NCBI RefSeq assembly: GCF_022750545.1
Contig: NZ_PUIC01000008.1
Span: 124,001-188,000, forward strand
Length of the DNA: 64,000 nucleotides
Reading direction: 5' to 3'
From: Caulobacter sp. CCUG 60055
GTDB taxonomy: Bacteria; Pseudomonadota; Alphaproteobacteria; Caulobacterales; Caulobacteraceae
Shown piece by piece: positions 27,543 to 35,351 of the stretch (the stretch's first letter is position 1; every line of letters starts with the position of its first letter). The notes beneath the pieces were generated by a model that worked only from the letters and a program-made list of their open reading frames with translations, did no database searches and had not been told where the DNA came from. The position numbers and the translations under genes are program-made.

Positions 27543-30116
27543 ATGACTCGCGCTCATTCCGGACGCCGCGTTCTCGCCGTCACCATCGCGATGCTGGCCC
27601 TGCTCGTCGCCATGGCGGCGTTCCAGGTGCTCAATCATGTCAGCGCCCTGCGCAAGAACCGCGCCATGGTCGATCACAGCCATGCGGTGATCGAAGCCAC
27701 CCAGGCGCTGTTCTCGCTGGTGCAGGACGCCGAGACCGGCCAGCGCGGCTACCAGCTCAGCACCGAGATCGCCGGCGTCGGCCCCGAGCCCAGCCCGGAA
27801 TATCTGCGCCCCTACACCGAGGCGGTGCGCCAGGCCCCGGCCGCGACGGCGCGCCTGCGGGAGCTGGCGGCCAAGGACAGTCCCGAACAGCAGGCGCGCA
27901 TCGAGGCCTGGACCGCCACCTTGAACGACCGGCTCAATCTGATCGGCCAGCGCGTGGAGCTGATCCGGCAGGGGCGCGCCAAGGAGAACCTGCAGTACGC
28001 CCCCAAGCGCGGCCTGGCCGGCATGGCGCTGGCCCGCCGCCAGATGGCCGAGATCGTCGCGGCCGAGAAGGCGCTGCTCGACCTGCGGGTCGAGAAGGCC
28101 GAGCGGACGGAGCGGCTGAACTTCGTCGGCGCGGTGATCGTCCGCGTCCTGGCGATCATCGCCCTGCTGGTGGCGGTGTTCAGTCTCTATAGGTCGAACC
28201 GCCGGCTGTCGGACGAGATACGCGACCGCGAGGCGGCCGAGACGGCGCGGCTGGAGACCGACGCCCTCTACCGCGCCGTGTTCGAGCACTCGGCCGACTA
28301 TATCTTCGTCATCAACGTGTCGCGGGACGGGGTGTTCTCGATCGCCGAGATGAACCCCTCGGCCGAGGACGCCGTCCGCGCCGACAGCGACGCGGTTCGG
28401 GGAGTGGACCTCTACAAGCTGCTGCCCAAGGCCGACGCCGACCTTTTGACCGCCTATTATCGGCGGGTCGTCGCCGAGCGGCGGCCGCTTTCCAGCAAGG
28501 ACAAGATGCGCTGGCGCGGCGGCCGGCAGGTCTGGGAATCGGTGCTGGTGCCGGTGTTCGGCGAGGACGGCCGCGTCGAGCGCATCGTCGGCTCGTCCCG
28601 CGACGTCACCGAGCGCGAGCGCGCCGAGGCGGCGGCCCGCCGGTCCCAGCGCATGGAGGCGGTCGGCCACCTCACCGGCGGCGTCGCCCACGACTTCAAC
28701 AATCTGCTGCAGGTGATCCGCGGCAATCTGGAGCTGATATCGCCCCTGATCGCCGCCGACCCGCAGGCGGCCGTGCGGGTCCAGAGCGCGCTGCACGGGG
28801 CCGACCGGGCGGCGCAGCTCACCCGGCAACTGCTCGCCTTCGCCCGCCGCCAGCCGCTGGAGCCGCGCGTCGTCGACCTGGGCCGGCTGGTCGGCGACAT
28901 GGCCGACATGCTGCGGCGGACCCTGGGCGAGGCCGTCGTCGTCAAGACCGCCATCGCCGAGGCGCGGGGCCGCACCCTGGCCGATCCGGCCCAGGTCGAG
29001 AGCGCCGTGCTGAACCTGGCCCTCAACGCCCGCGACGCCATGCCGGGCGGCGGCCAGCTGGTCATCGAGATCGCCGACCGCACCCTCGACGCCGGCGTGA
29101 CCAGCAGCGGCGAGGAGATCGCCGCCGGGCCCTATGTCATGCTGGCGGTGTCGGACACCGGCCACGGCATGTCGCGCGAGACCCTGGAGCAGGTCTTCGA
29201 GCCGTTCTTCACCACCAAGGGCGAGGAGAAGGGCACGGGGCTGGGCCTTTCCATGGTCTACGGCTTCGTCAAGCAATCGAACGGCCATATCCAGATCTAC
29301 AGCGAGCCCGGCAAGGGCACGACGGTGAAGATCTATCTGCCGAGGACCGACCGTCCCGAAGAGGTCGCGCCGCCGCCGCCGCCGGGGCTGGGCGTGCGGG
29401 GGCGCAGCGCGGTGGTGCTGGTGGTCGAGGACGACCCCTTGGTCCAGGCGGCGACGGTCGGGATGCTGCGCACCCTCGGCTACGACTGCCTGCACGCCGA
29501 CGACGGCCGCGCGGCGCTGGAGGTGCTCGACAGCGGCGCCAAGGTCGACCTCTTGTTCACCGACGTGGTGATGCCCGGGCCCGTCAAGAGCCCGGAGCTG
29601 GCGCGCGAGGCCCAGCGCCGGCGGCCGGGCCTGCCGGTCCTGTTCACCTCGGGCTACGCCGAGAACGCCATCCTCCACCAGGGGCGGCTGGAGGAGGGGG
29701 CTCAACTGCTGAGCAAGCCGTTTTCGCGCGACGAGCTGGCGCGCAAGATCTCGACGGCGCTGGCCGTCGTCCGTCCGATCGTGCTGGTGGTCGAGGACGA
29801 CGCCCTGGTGCGGCTGTCGGCGCTGGACATGATCCGCCAGATCGGCTGCACGCCGGTGGGCGCCGCCGACGCCGAGGAGGCCCTGAAGGTGCTCAAGGGC
29901 GACGGCCGCATCGACGTGCTGTTCACCGACATCGGCTTGCCGGGCGTGCGCGGGCCTGAACTGGCCGAGCAGGCCCTGCGCCTGCGTCCCGGCCTCAAGG
30001 TGGTGTTCGCCAGCGGTTACGGCGAGGCGCCCGACGAGACGCGCGGCAGGACCGGCTCCAGCTATCTGGCCAAGCCCTACGAGCAGGACGAACTGGCCCA
30101 GGTCCTGGTCGGCTAG
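27543..30116 (+). CDS. CHASE3 hybrid histidine kinase with two receiver domains
   Basis: 857 residues. Helix (9-30), periplasmic CHASE3-like domain (about 40-190, with AETGQRGYQLSTE), second helix (194-216), PAS domain (about 240-355), HWE/HisKA-like dimerisation with the phospho-acceptor His383 (VAHDFNNLLQ), and HATPase (SDTGHGM, FEPFFTTKGEEKGTGLGLS). Two tandem receivers follow, with acceptors Asp674 (LLFTDVVMPG) and Asp796 (VLFTDIGLPG). There is no output domain, so signal probably passes by phosphorelay to another protein. The stimulus is unknown. The tRNA-Gln gene lies 56 bp upstream. Confidence 0.92.
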   Translation: MTRAHSGRRVLAVTIAMLALLVAMAAFQVLNHVSALRKNRAMVDHSHAVIEATQALFSLVQDAETGQRGYQLSTEIAGVGPEPSPEYLRPYTEAVRQAPAATARLRELAAKDSPEQQARIEAWTATLNDRLNLIGQRVELIRQGRAKENLQYAPKRGLAGMALARRQMAEIVAAEKALLDLRVEKAERTERLNFVGAVIVRVLAIIALLVAVFSLYRSNRRLSDEIRDREAAETARLETDALYRAVFEHSADYIFVINVSRDGVFSIAEMNPSAEDAVRADSDAVRGVDLYKLLPKADADLLTAYYRRVVAERRPLSSKDKMRWRGGRQVWESVLVPVFGEDGRVERIVGSSRDVTERERAEAAARRSQRMEAVGHLTGGVAHDFNNLLQVIRGNLELISPLIAADPQAAVRVQSALHGADRAAQLTRQLLAFARRQPLEPRVVDLGRLVGDMADMLRRTLGEAVVVKTAIAEARGRTLADPAQVESAVLNLALNARDAMPGGGQLVIEIADRTLDAGVTSSGEEIAAGPYVMLAVSDTGHGMSRETLEQVFEPFFTTKGEEKGTGLGLSMVYGFVKQSNGHIQIYSEPGKGTTVKIYLPRTDRPEEVAPPPPPGLGVRGRSAVVLVVEDDPLVQAATVGMLRTLGYDCLHADDGRAALEVLDSGAKVDLLFTDVVMPGPVKSPELAREAQRRRPGLPVLFTSGYAENAILHQGRLEEGAQLLSKPFSRDELARKISTALAVVRPIVLVVEDDALVRLSALDMIRQIGCTPVGAADAEEALKVLKGDGRIDVLFTDIGLPGVRGPELAEQALRLRPGLKVVFASGYGEAPDETRGRTGSSYLAKPYEQDELAQVLVG

Positions 30117-30125
30117 GCCGCCGCG

Positions 30126-30671
30126 TCAGACGCCGTGCAAGGCCAGTCCGGGCGCGTCGGGGGGCGCGCCCGCGCCGCCGTTCAACGCCTTCTGCATCCA
30201 GACGATGTCGACCCAGCGGCCATGCTTGAACCCGAGGCCGGGCATCACGCCCTTCATCTCGTAGCCGAGCGCGCGGTGAAGGCCGACCGAGCCGGCGTTG
30301 CCCGAGTCGCCGATCACCGCGATCATCTGGCGCAGGCCCAGGTCCTCGCATGCGGCGATCACCGCCGACAGCACGGCGCGGCCGACGCCCCGGCCGACCG
30401 CGTCTGGGGCGACATAGACGCTGTCCTCGACGGTGTAGCGGTAGGCCGCCCGCAGGCGGAACGGCGCGGCGTAGGCCAGGCCGGCGACGCGGCCGTCGAT
30501 CTCGGCCACCAGATAAGGCAGGCCGCGGGCGACCACCGCCGCGCGGCGCCTTTCCATCTCCTCCACCGAGGGTGGAGCCTCCTCGAACGTGCCCAGGCCG
30601 TTGAGGACGTGATGGCCGTAGATGGCCTGCAGGGCGGCGGCGTCGGCGGCGACGCTCGGGCGGACGATCAC
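30126..30671 (-). CDS. GNAT acetyltransferase (phosphinothricin/methionine sulfoximine type)
   Basis: 181 residues from GTG 30671, which overlaps the upstream peptidase stop (GTGA); AAGGGATGGG upstream can serve as ribosome binding site. It opens VIVRPSVAADAAALQAIYGHHVLNG and carries the family's GTFEEAPPSVEEMERR, DSVYVAPDAVGRGVGRAVLSAVI acetyl-CoA loop and GLHRALGYEMKGVMPGLGFKHGRWVDIVWMQ end. Such MnaT/PAT-like enzymes acetylate methionine sulfoximine or related amino acids. An ATG at 30683 is the alternative start. Confidence 0.88.
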   Translation of the reverse strand: MIVRPSVAADAAALQAIYGHHVLNGLGTFEEAPPSVEEMERRRAAVVARGLPYLVAEIDGRVAGLAYAAPFRLRAAYRYTVEDSVYVAPDAVGRGVGRAVLSAVIAACEDLGLRQMIAVIGDSGNAGSVGLHRALGYEMKGVMPGLGFKHGRWVDIVWMQKALNGGAGAPPDAPGLALHGV

Positions 30672-32776
30672 GCCTTTTCCCATCCCTTGTCGACGGCCCA
30701 AAGGGCGAAGGCGTAGTCGAGGGCGATCTCCTTGAGGAAGTCGAAGCGGCCCGAGGCCCCGCCGTGGCCGGCCTCCATGTTGATCTTGAGCAGGATCGGC
30801 CGGCCGCTGGTGGTGGCCGGGCGCAGCCTGGCCGTCCACTTGGCCGGCTCCCAATAGGTCACGCGCGGGTCGGACAGGCCGCCGGTGGCCAGGATCGCCG
30901 GATAGGCCTTGGCGGCGACGTTGTCGTAGGGGCTGTAGCTGGCGATATAGTCGTAGGCCTTGTCGTCGTGGATCGGGTCGCCCCATTCGGGCCATTCCGG
31001 CGGGGTCAGCGGCAGGCTGACGTCGCTCATGGTGTTGAGCACGTCGACGAACGGCACGGCGGCGATGATCCCGGCCCACAGGTCGGGCCGCATGTTGGCG
31101 ATCGCGCCCATCAGCATGCCGCCGGCCGAGCCGCCGTAGGCGACCGTCCTGGCCTTGGCCCCGTAGCCGTGGGCGTGCAGGTGCTCGGCGCAGGCGATGA
31201 AGTCGGTGAAGGTGTTCTCCTTCTTGAACTTGCGCCCGTCCAGGAACCAGCCCCAGCCCTTCTCCGAGCCGCCGCGCACGCAGGCGGTGGCCCAGATCCA
31301 GCCGCGGTCGACCAGCGACAGGTTGCGGATCGAGAAGCTGGGCTCTTGGGCGATGCCGTAGGAGCCGTAGCCGTAGAGCAGCAGCGGCGCCGAGCCGTCG
31401 AGCGGCGTGTCCTTCTTCATCAGCACGAAGATCGGGACCTTCTGGCCGTCGGCGGCGGTCGCGTCCAGCCGGCGGGTGACGTACTTCGACGGATCGTGCC
31501 CGGAAGGGACTTCCTGGGTCTTGCGCAGGGTCCGCGTCCGCTTGGCCATGTCGTAGTCGAACCATTGCCGCGGCGTGGTCGGCGACTGGTAGACGAAGCG
31601 GGTGACGGCGGTGTCGTACTCGTAGCCGCCCTCCAGCCCCAGGGCGTAGGCCTCTTCGTCGAAGGCGATCTGGTGCTCCTTCAGCCCGTCCCGCGCGGTG
31701 ACCACGATGCGGTTGAGGGCGTCGGCCTTCTCCAGGCGGACGAAATGGTCCTTGAAGGCGGTCATGCCGACGATCAGACGGCCGGGCTTGTGGGCGATCC
31801 ACTCCTTCCAGCCGCTCTTGCCCGGATGGGCCTCCTCGGCGGTGACGATCTTCCAGTCGACCGCGCCGTCGTCGTTGGTGCGGATGACGAAGCGGCCATC
31901 CCAGTGCTCGACGTCGTACATCACGCCCTTGCGGCGGGGCTCCAGCGGGCGGGGCTTGGCGGTCGGGTCGGCGGCGGGGATCAGCAGGTTCTCGCTGGTC
32001 TCGTGGTCGCCGGCGTGGATCACGATCCACGACCGCGAGGCGGTGGCGCCCACCGACAGGAAGAAGCCTTCGTCTCCCTCGTGGTAGATCACCGTGTCCT
32101 CGATCGGCTTGCCGCGCGCCGGCCGGCGCAGCACCTGCGAGGGGCGGCCGTTCTTGTCGCGGAAGATCCAGAACAGCCACTGCGAATCCGGCGACCAGGC
32201 GAAATCGCCGGACGAGTTCTCCACCGGCCCGGGCAGCAGCTGGCCGGTGGCCAGGTCCTTGACGTAGATGCGGTGGAACTCCGAACCCTGCTCGTCGACG
32301 GCGTAGGCCAGCAGGGCGTGGTCGGGGCTGTGCTCGACAGCGGCCACCTGGAAGAAGGCCTGGCCCTTGGCCAGGGCGTCGACGTCCAGCAGCACCTGCT
32401 CGCCGTCGTTCGTCCCGCGCGGCCGGCGGGCGTAGACCGGGTGCTGGGCGCCCTTCTCGTAGCGCGAATAATAGTCCCAGGGCCCGTCGGGGGAGGGCAC
32501 GGAGGCGTCGTCCTCCTTGATGCGGCCCTTCATCTCCTCGAACAACCTGGCCTGCAGCGCCTCGGTCGGGGTCAGCATCGCCTTGGTGTAGGCGTTCTCC
32601 TCGATCAGGTGCGCCTTGACGTCGGCCTTGATCAGGCTCGGGTCGCGCAGGACGTTCTGCCAGCCGTCGTCCTTCATCCAGGCGTAGTCGTCGACGCGGA
32701 CGCGGCCGAGCTGCTCGATGCGCTTGGGCTCCTTCTTGGCGACGGGGGGCTTGAGGCGGGCGTTCGACGCGGTCAT
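30668..32776 (-). CDS. S9 family peptidase, oligopeptidase B-like
   Basis: 702 residues. The N-terminal half is the beta-propeller (DYYSRYEKGAQHPVYARRP, FAWSPDSQWLFW); the C-terminal half is the alpha/beta hydrolase with nucleophile in AYGGSAGGMLMGAIANMRPDLW, the Asp region and the His in NMEAGHGGASGRF. It matches protease II (PtrB), which cleaves after basic residues in peptides. ATG 32776 starts the conserved region (LKPPVAKKEPKRIEQLGRVRVDDYAWMKD). Immediately before it, in another frame, is a 30-codon stretch that looks like a Tat signal peptide, so the exported form may be split. Overlaps the acetyltransferase gene. Confidence 0.9.
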   Translation of the reverse strand: MTASNARLKPPVAKKEPKRIEQLGRVRVDDYAWMKDDGWQNVLRDPSLIKADVKAHLIEENAYTKAMLTPTEALQARLFEEMKGRIKEDDASVPSPDGPWDYYSRYEKGAQHPVYARRPRGTNDGEQVLLDVDALAKGQAFFQVAAVEHSPDHALLAYAVDEQGSEFHRIYVKDLATGQLLPGPVENSSGDFAWSPDSQWLFWIFRDKNGRPSQVLRRPARGKPIEDTVIYHEGDEGFFLSVGATASRSWIVIHAGDHETSENLLIPAADPTAKPRPLEPRRKGVMYDVEHWDGRFVIRTNDDGAVDWKIVTAEEAHPGKSGWKEWIAHKPGRLIVGMTAFKDHFVRLEKADALNRIVVTARDGLKEHQIAFDEEAYALGLEGGYEYDTAVTRFVYQSPTTPRQWFDYDMAKRTRTLRKTQEVPSGHDPSKYVTRRLDATAADGQKVPIFVLMKKDTPLDGSAPLLLYGYGSYGIAQEPSFSIRNLSLVDRGWIWATACVRGGSEKGWGWFLDGRKFKKENTFTDFIACAEHLHAHGYGAKARTVAYGGSAGGMLMGAIANMRPDLWAGIIAAVPFVDVLNTMSDVSLPLTPPEWPEWGDPIHDDKAYDYIASYSPYDNVAAKAYPAILATGGLSDPRVTYWEPAKWTARLRPATTSGRPILLKINMEAGHGGASGRFDFLKEIALDYAFALWAVDKGWEKA

Positions 32777-32865
32777 TCGGGAGCCTTTGGAATCAGCGTA
32801 GCGTTGGAGGTCTGGGCCGTCAGTGCGGCGGCGACCGAGGTCGCCAGCAGGTCGCGCCGGTTCAA
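32773..32865 (-). CDS. 30-residue Tat-signal-like leader overlapping the S9 peptidase start
   Basis: Starts at TTG 32865 with GGGAGG six nt upstream, a better ribosome binding site than that of the peptidase. It encodes LNRRDLLATSVAAALTAQ and about ten more residues, a twin-arginine motif followed by a hydrophobic stretch. It ends with TGA overlapping the peptidase ATG (ATGA). Two readings are possible: a frameshift has separated the signal peptide from the peptidase, or it is a short coupled leader. I favour the frameshift, real or sequencing error, because the peptide looks like a signal sequence. Confidence 0.5.
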   Translation of the reverse strand: MNRRDLLATSVAAALTAQTSNATLIPKAPE

Positions 32866-33037
32866 TGGGGCCTCCCTTCGCCGACCGCAAGCGGACTTGC
32901 GGCGCGCGGCGGCCCGGTTGAAGGGCGCGCCCGATGGTTTCACCGATGTCGCAGCCTCGCCGCGATGGCGCCACCTTGTCGTGTAGACCGTTCGGGCGTC
33001 AATCCGCCCGCCGTGGGGCCGGGAGTGCTTTAACCTG

Positions 33038-33877
33038 ATGGCTTGGGACCTGTCGGTCGAACTGATCAAGGCGACGGTGCAGCTGGAGCAACCCCTGGGC
33101 GACGGCACGCGGACGGTCGGGACCGGGTTCCTGATCGAGGCGCCGCGTCCGGACGGATCGCCCCGCACGGTCCTGGTCACCGCCTCGCACGTGTTCCAGA
33201 AGATGCCCTTCGCCAACGCCCGCATCGGCTATCGCGTCCAGGCTAAGGACGGCTCTTGGAGCTATGCGCCGCAGGACCTCAAGATCCGCGACGGCGAGGG
33301 CGAGCCGTTGTGGACCAAGAACCCCGACCGCGACATCGCCGCGATCACGGTGAGCGCGCCGCCGGAGTTCGCCAAGGCGGCGATCCCGCTCAACTGGCTG
33401 GCCCAGACCGACACCTTCGACAAGTACCAGATCGGTCCGGGCGACGAGATGATGGCCCTGGGCTTTCCGCGGGGCCTGGCCGCCAACGGCGCCGGCTTTC
33501 CCATCCTGCGCGCCGGGCGGGTGGCCTCCTATCCGCTGTCGCCGCCGGCCGCCTTTCCGACCTTCCTGCTCGACTTCACCGTCTTCCCCGGCAATTCGGG
33601 CGGGCCGGTGTTCATGGCCCAGGGCGCGCGCCGCAGGCCCGGCGCCAAGGAGGCCGAGGAGGTGCAGTTCATCGCCGGAATCCTCACCCAGCAGGTCGAG
33701 CTGAACAACGAACGGCTGGCCATCGGCATCGTCACCCAGGCCAGCTTCGTGCGCGACACGGTGGCCCTGCTCGACAAGCCTGAAGCGCAGGCTCCGCAGC
33801 CGCCGCCGGCCGCCCTCAAGCCTGCGCCCAACCAGGCGCTATCGGCCGCCACGCCGGCTTTTCAACGCGGAGATTAG
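33038..33877 (+). CDS. trypsin-like serine protease without signal peptide
   Basis: 279 residues. The chymotrypsin-fold catalytic triad is visible: His51 (VTASHVF), Asp99 (DRDIAAI) and Ser187 (FPGNSGGPVF). The first strand TVGTGFLIEAP is typical. Unlike DegP-type proteases it has no signal peptide and no PDZ domain; a Pro/Ala-rich tail of about 30 residues follows the catalytic domain. It may therefore act in the cytoplasm or be a regulatory protease. The substrate is unknown. Divergent from the S9 peptidase, separated by 172 bp. Confidence 0.85.
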   Translation: MAWDLSVELIKATVQLEQPLGDGTRTVGTGFLIEAPRPDGSPRTVLVTASHVFQKMPFANARIGYRVQAKDGSWSYAPQDLKIRDGEGEPLWTKNPDRDIAAITVSAPPEFAKAAIPLNWLAQTDTFDKYQIGPGDEMMALGFPRGLAANGAGFPILRAGRVASYPLSPPAAFPTFLLDFTVFPGNSGGPVFMAQGARRRPGAKEAEEVQFIAGILTQQVELNNERLAIGIVTQASFVRDTVALLDKPEAQAPQPPPAALKPAPNQALSAATPAFQRGD

Positions 33878-33931
33878 CGCTTCCTTAACGCGATCGCCGC
33901 AGCTTCGCGCCAAGGGCGAGGAGCGCGCGAC

Positions 33932-34831
33932 ATGATCGGATCGGTAGGCGGGGGCGGCGTTTCGCCGTCGCTGATCGCCCAGAAGGCGGCCGGCGCGACC
34001 GGCGGAGACGCCGCCTCCGGCGCGGACGCCTCCTCCGGCGCCAAGACCAAGTCGAAGCGTGACCAGCAGGCCGAGAGCGCCCTTTCAAGCCTGAAGGCGA
34101 TGCAGGCCGGCGGCGCGAAGTCGTCCGCCGCCCAGAAGGCCGCGGCCAGGGCCAGGCTCGACCGCGCCAAGCAGCAGCTTCATATGCTGCGGATGGTGGG
34201 GGGCGACCCGCGCTCCGTCGCCCAGCAGGCCGCGCGGATCGCCAAGGAGATCGCCGCCGCCGCCAAGGAATACGCCGCCGCCGGCGGGGCGCCGGCCGAC
34301 GCGGCGACCTCCGGAGCCGCGACCAACGCGCCCGCCGCCGCCAAGGACGGCGAGGGGCAAGCCGGGGCCAAGGCCGGGGCCGACGCGGTCGCGGCGGCCG
34401 ACAAGACGGCCGGGGAGGACCCGGCGCAGGCGGCCGACAAGGCTCAGCAGGACCCGGGCGCGGCCCAGTCCGCCGCCGGCGGCAAGCCTGGCCAGACCGC
34501 TTCCGACCACGACAAGAACGGCGACAAGTCCGCCGACGACAAGGCCAAGCCCGTCGTCGACCAGACGGCTGCGTCGCGCGGCAAGCGCGATCCGGCCGAT
34601 CTGGACTTCATCCGCGAGGCCCGCGCCCTGGCCAAGCAGGCCAAGGCCGCGCTCGAACACGCCCTGCGCGACGTCAAGAAGGGCGGCGACCTGAAAGCGC
34701 TTCGCTCGGCCGGGACGGATGCGGAGAAGGCGGTCGACCAGGCCGACAAGGACATGGCCGCCGCCGCCCAGGCCGGCGGCGGGCTCAACGCCGCCGCCGC
34801 GCCCGGCTCCCTGGTGTCGATCCTGGTCTGA
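33932..34831 (+). CDS. Ala-rich low-complexity protein of unknown function
   Basis: 299 residues, very rich in Ala with many Lys, Asp and Gly. No signal peptide or membrane helix. Residues 65-125 (AQKAAARARLDRAKQQLHML, then RSVAQQAARIAKEIAAAAKEY) and 225-275 (FIREARALAKQAKAALEHAL) can form amphipathic helices or coiled coils, joined by a disordered Ala/Gly/Asp linker. The start MIGSVGGGGVSPSLIAQ and the hydrophobic end SLVSILV may be conserved tags. I do not recognise the family. Follows the protease gene by 55 bp on the same strand. Confidence 0.65.
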   Translation: MIGSVGGGGVSPSLIAQKAAGATGGDAASGADASSGAKTKSKRDQQAESALSSLKAMQAGGAKSSAAQKAAARARLDRAKQQLHMLRMVGGDPRSVAQQAARIAKEIAAAAKEYAAAGGAPADAATSGAATNAPAAAKDGEGQAGAKAGADAVAAADKTAGEDPAQAADKAQQDPGAAQSAAGGKPGQTASDHDKNGDKSADDKAKPVVDQTAASRGKRDPADLDFIREARALAKQAKAALEHALRDVKKGGDLKALRSAGTDAEKAVDQADKDMAAAAQAGGGLNAAAAPGSLVSILV

Positions 34832-34835
34832 GGCC

Positions 34836-35285
34836 TCAGGCCCCGTAGAGGATGCTGATCGTCTCGGCCACGCAGGCCGGGCGCTCCTCGCCCTCGATCT
34901 CGATGGTGCATTCGTTGATCATCTGCAGGCCGCCGGCCTTGGGCTGCACGGACACCAGCTTCTGGCGCATGCGCACCCGCTTGCCGACGCGGACCATGTT
35001 GGTGAAACGCACCTTGTCCGAGCCGTAGTTGATGCCGCGCGTGACGCCGTCGACCTTGAGCAGCTTGGCGCCAAGGAAGGGGATCAGCGACAGGGTCAGA
35101 TAGCCGTGGGCGATCGGGCCGCCGATTTCGCGGTTGGCGCGCTCGACGTCGACGTGAATCCACTGATGGTCGCCGGTGGCCTCGGCGAACTGGTTGACCC
35201 GCTCCTGGGTGACCTCGACCCAGTCGGACACCCCGATTTCCTGGTCGGCGAGGCCTGGCAGGTCGGCGAACGCCACTTCACGCAT
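34836..35285 (-). CDS. MaoC family dehydratase (R-specific enoyl-CoA hydratase type)
   Basis: 149 residues, one hot-dog domain. The hydratase signature is present: FAEATGDHQWIHVDVERA (catalytic Asp and His in the D-x4-H pattern) followed by GPIAHGYLTLSLIPFL. Such proteins hydrate trans-2-enoyl-CoA in fatty acid or polyester metabolism. A GGGAGA ribosome binding site precedes ATG 35285. It lies between the Ala-rich protein and an acyl-CoA synthetase gene on the same strand, which fits a CoA-linked role. Confidence 0.9.
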   Translation of the reverse strand: MREVAFADLPGLADQEIGVSDWVEVTQERVNQFAEATGDHQWIHVDVERANREIGGPIAHGYLTLSLIPFLGAKLLKVDGVTRGINYGSDKVRFTNMVRVGKRVRMRQKLVSVQPKAGGLQMINECTIEIEGEERPACVAETISILYGA

Positions 35286-35351
35286 GGTGCATCTCCCGAT
35301 TCAAACGCATGTTTGCTCTGTCCCACAGGCCAGGCGCCGGCCGCAAGCCCG

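Noticed and set aside
32866-32974. Further N-terminal extension of the S9 peptidase
   Set aside because: Arg-rich sequence with no signal character; the conserved region starts at ATG 32776.
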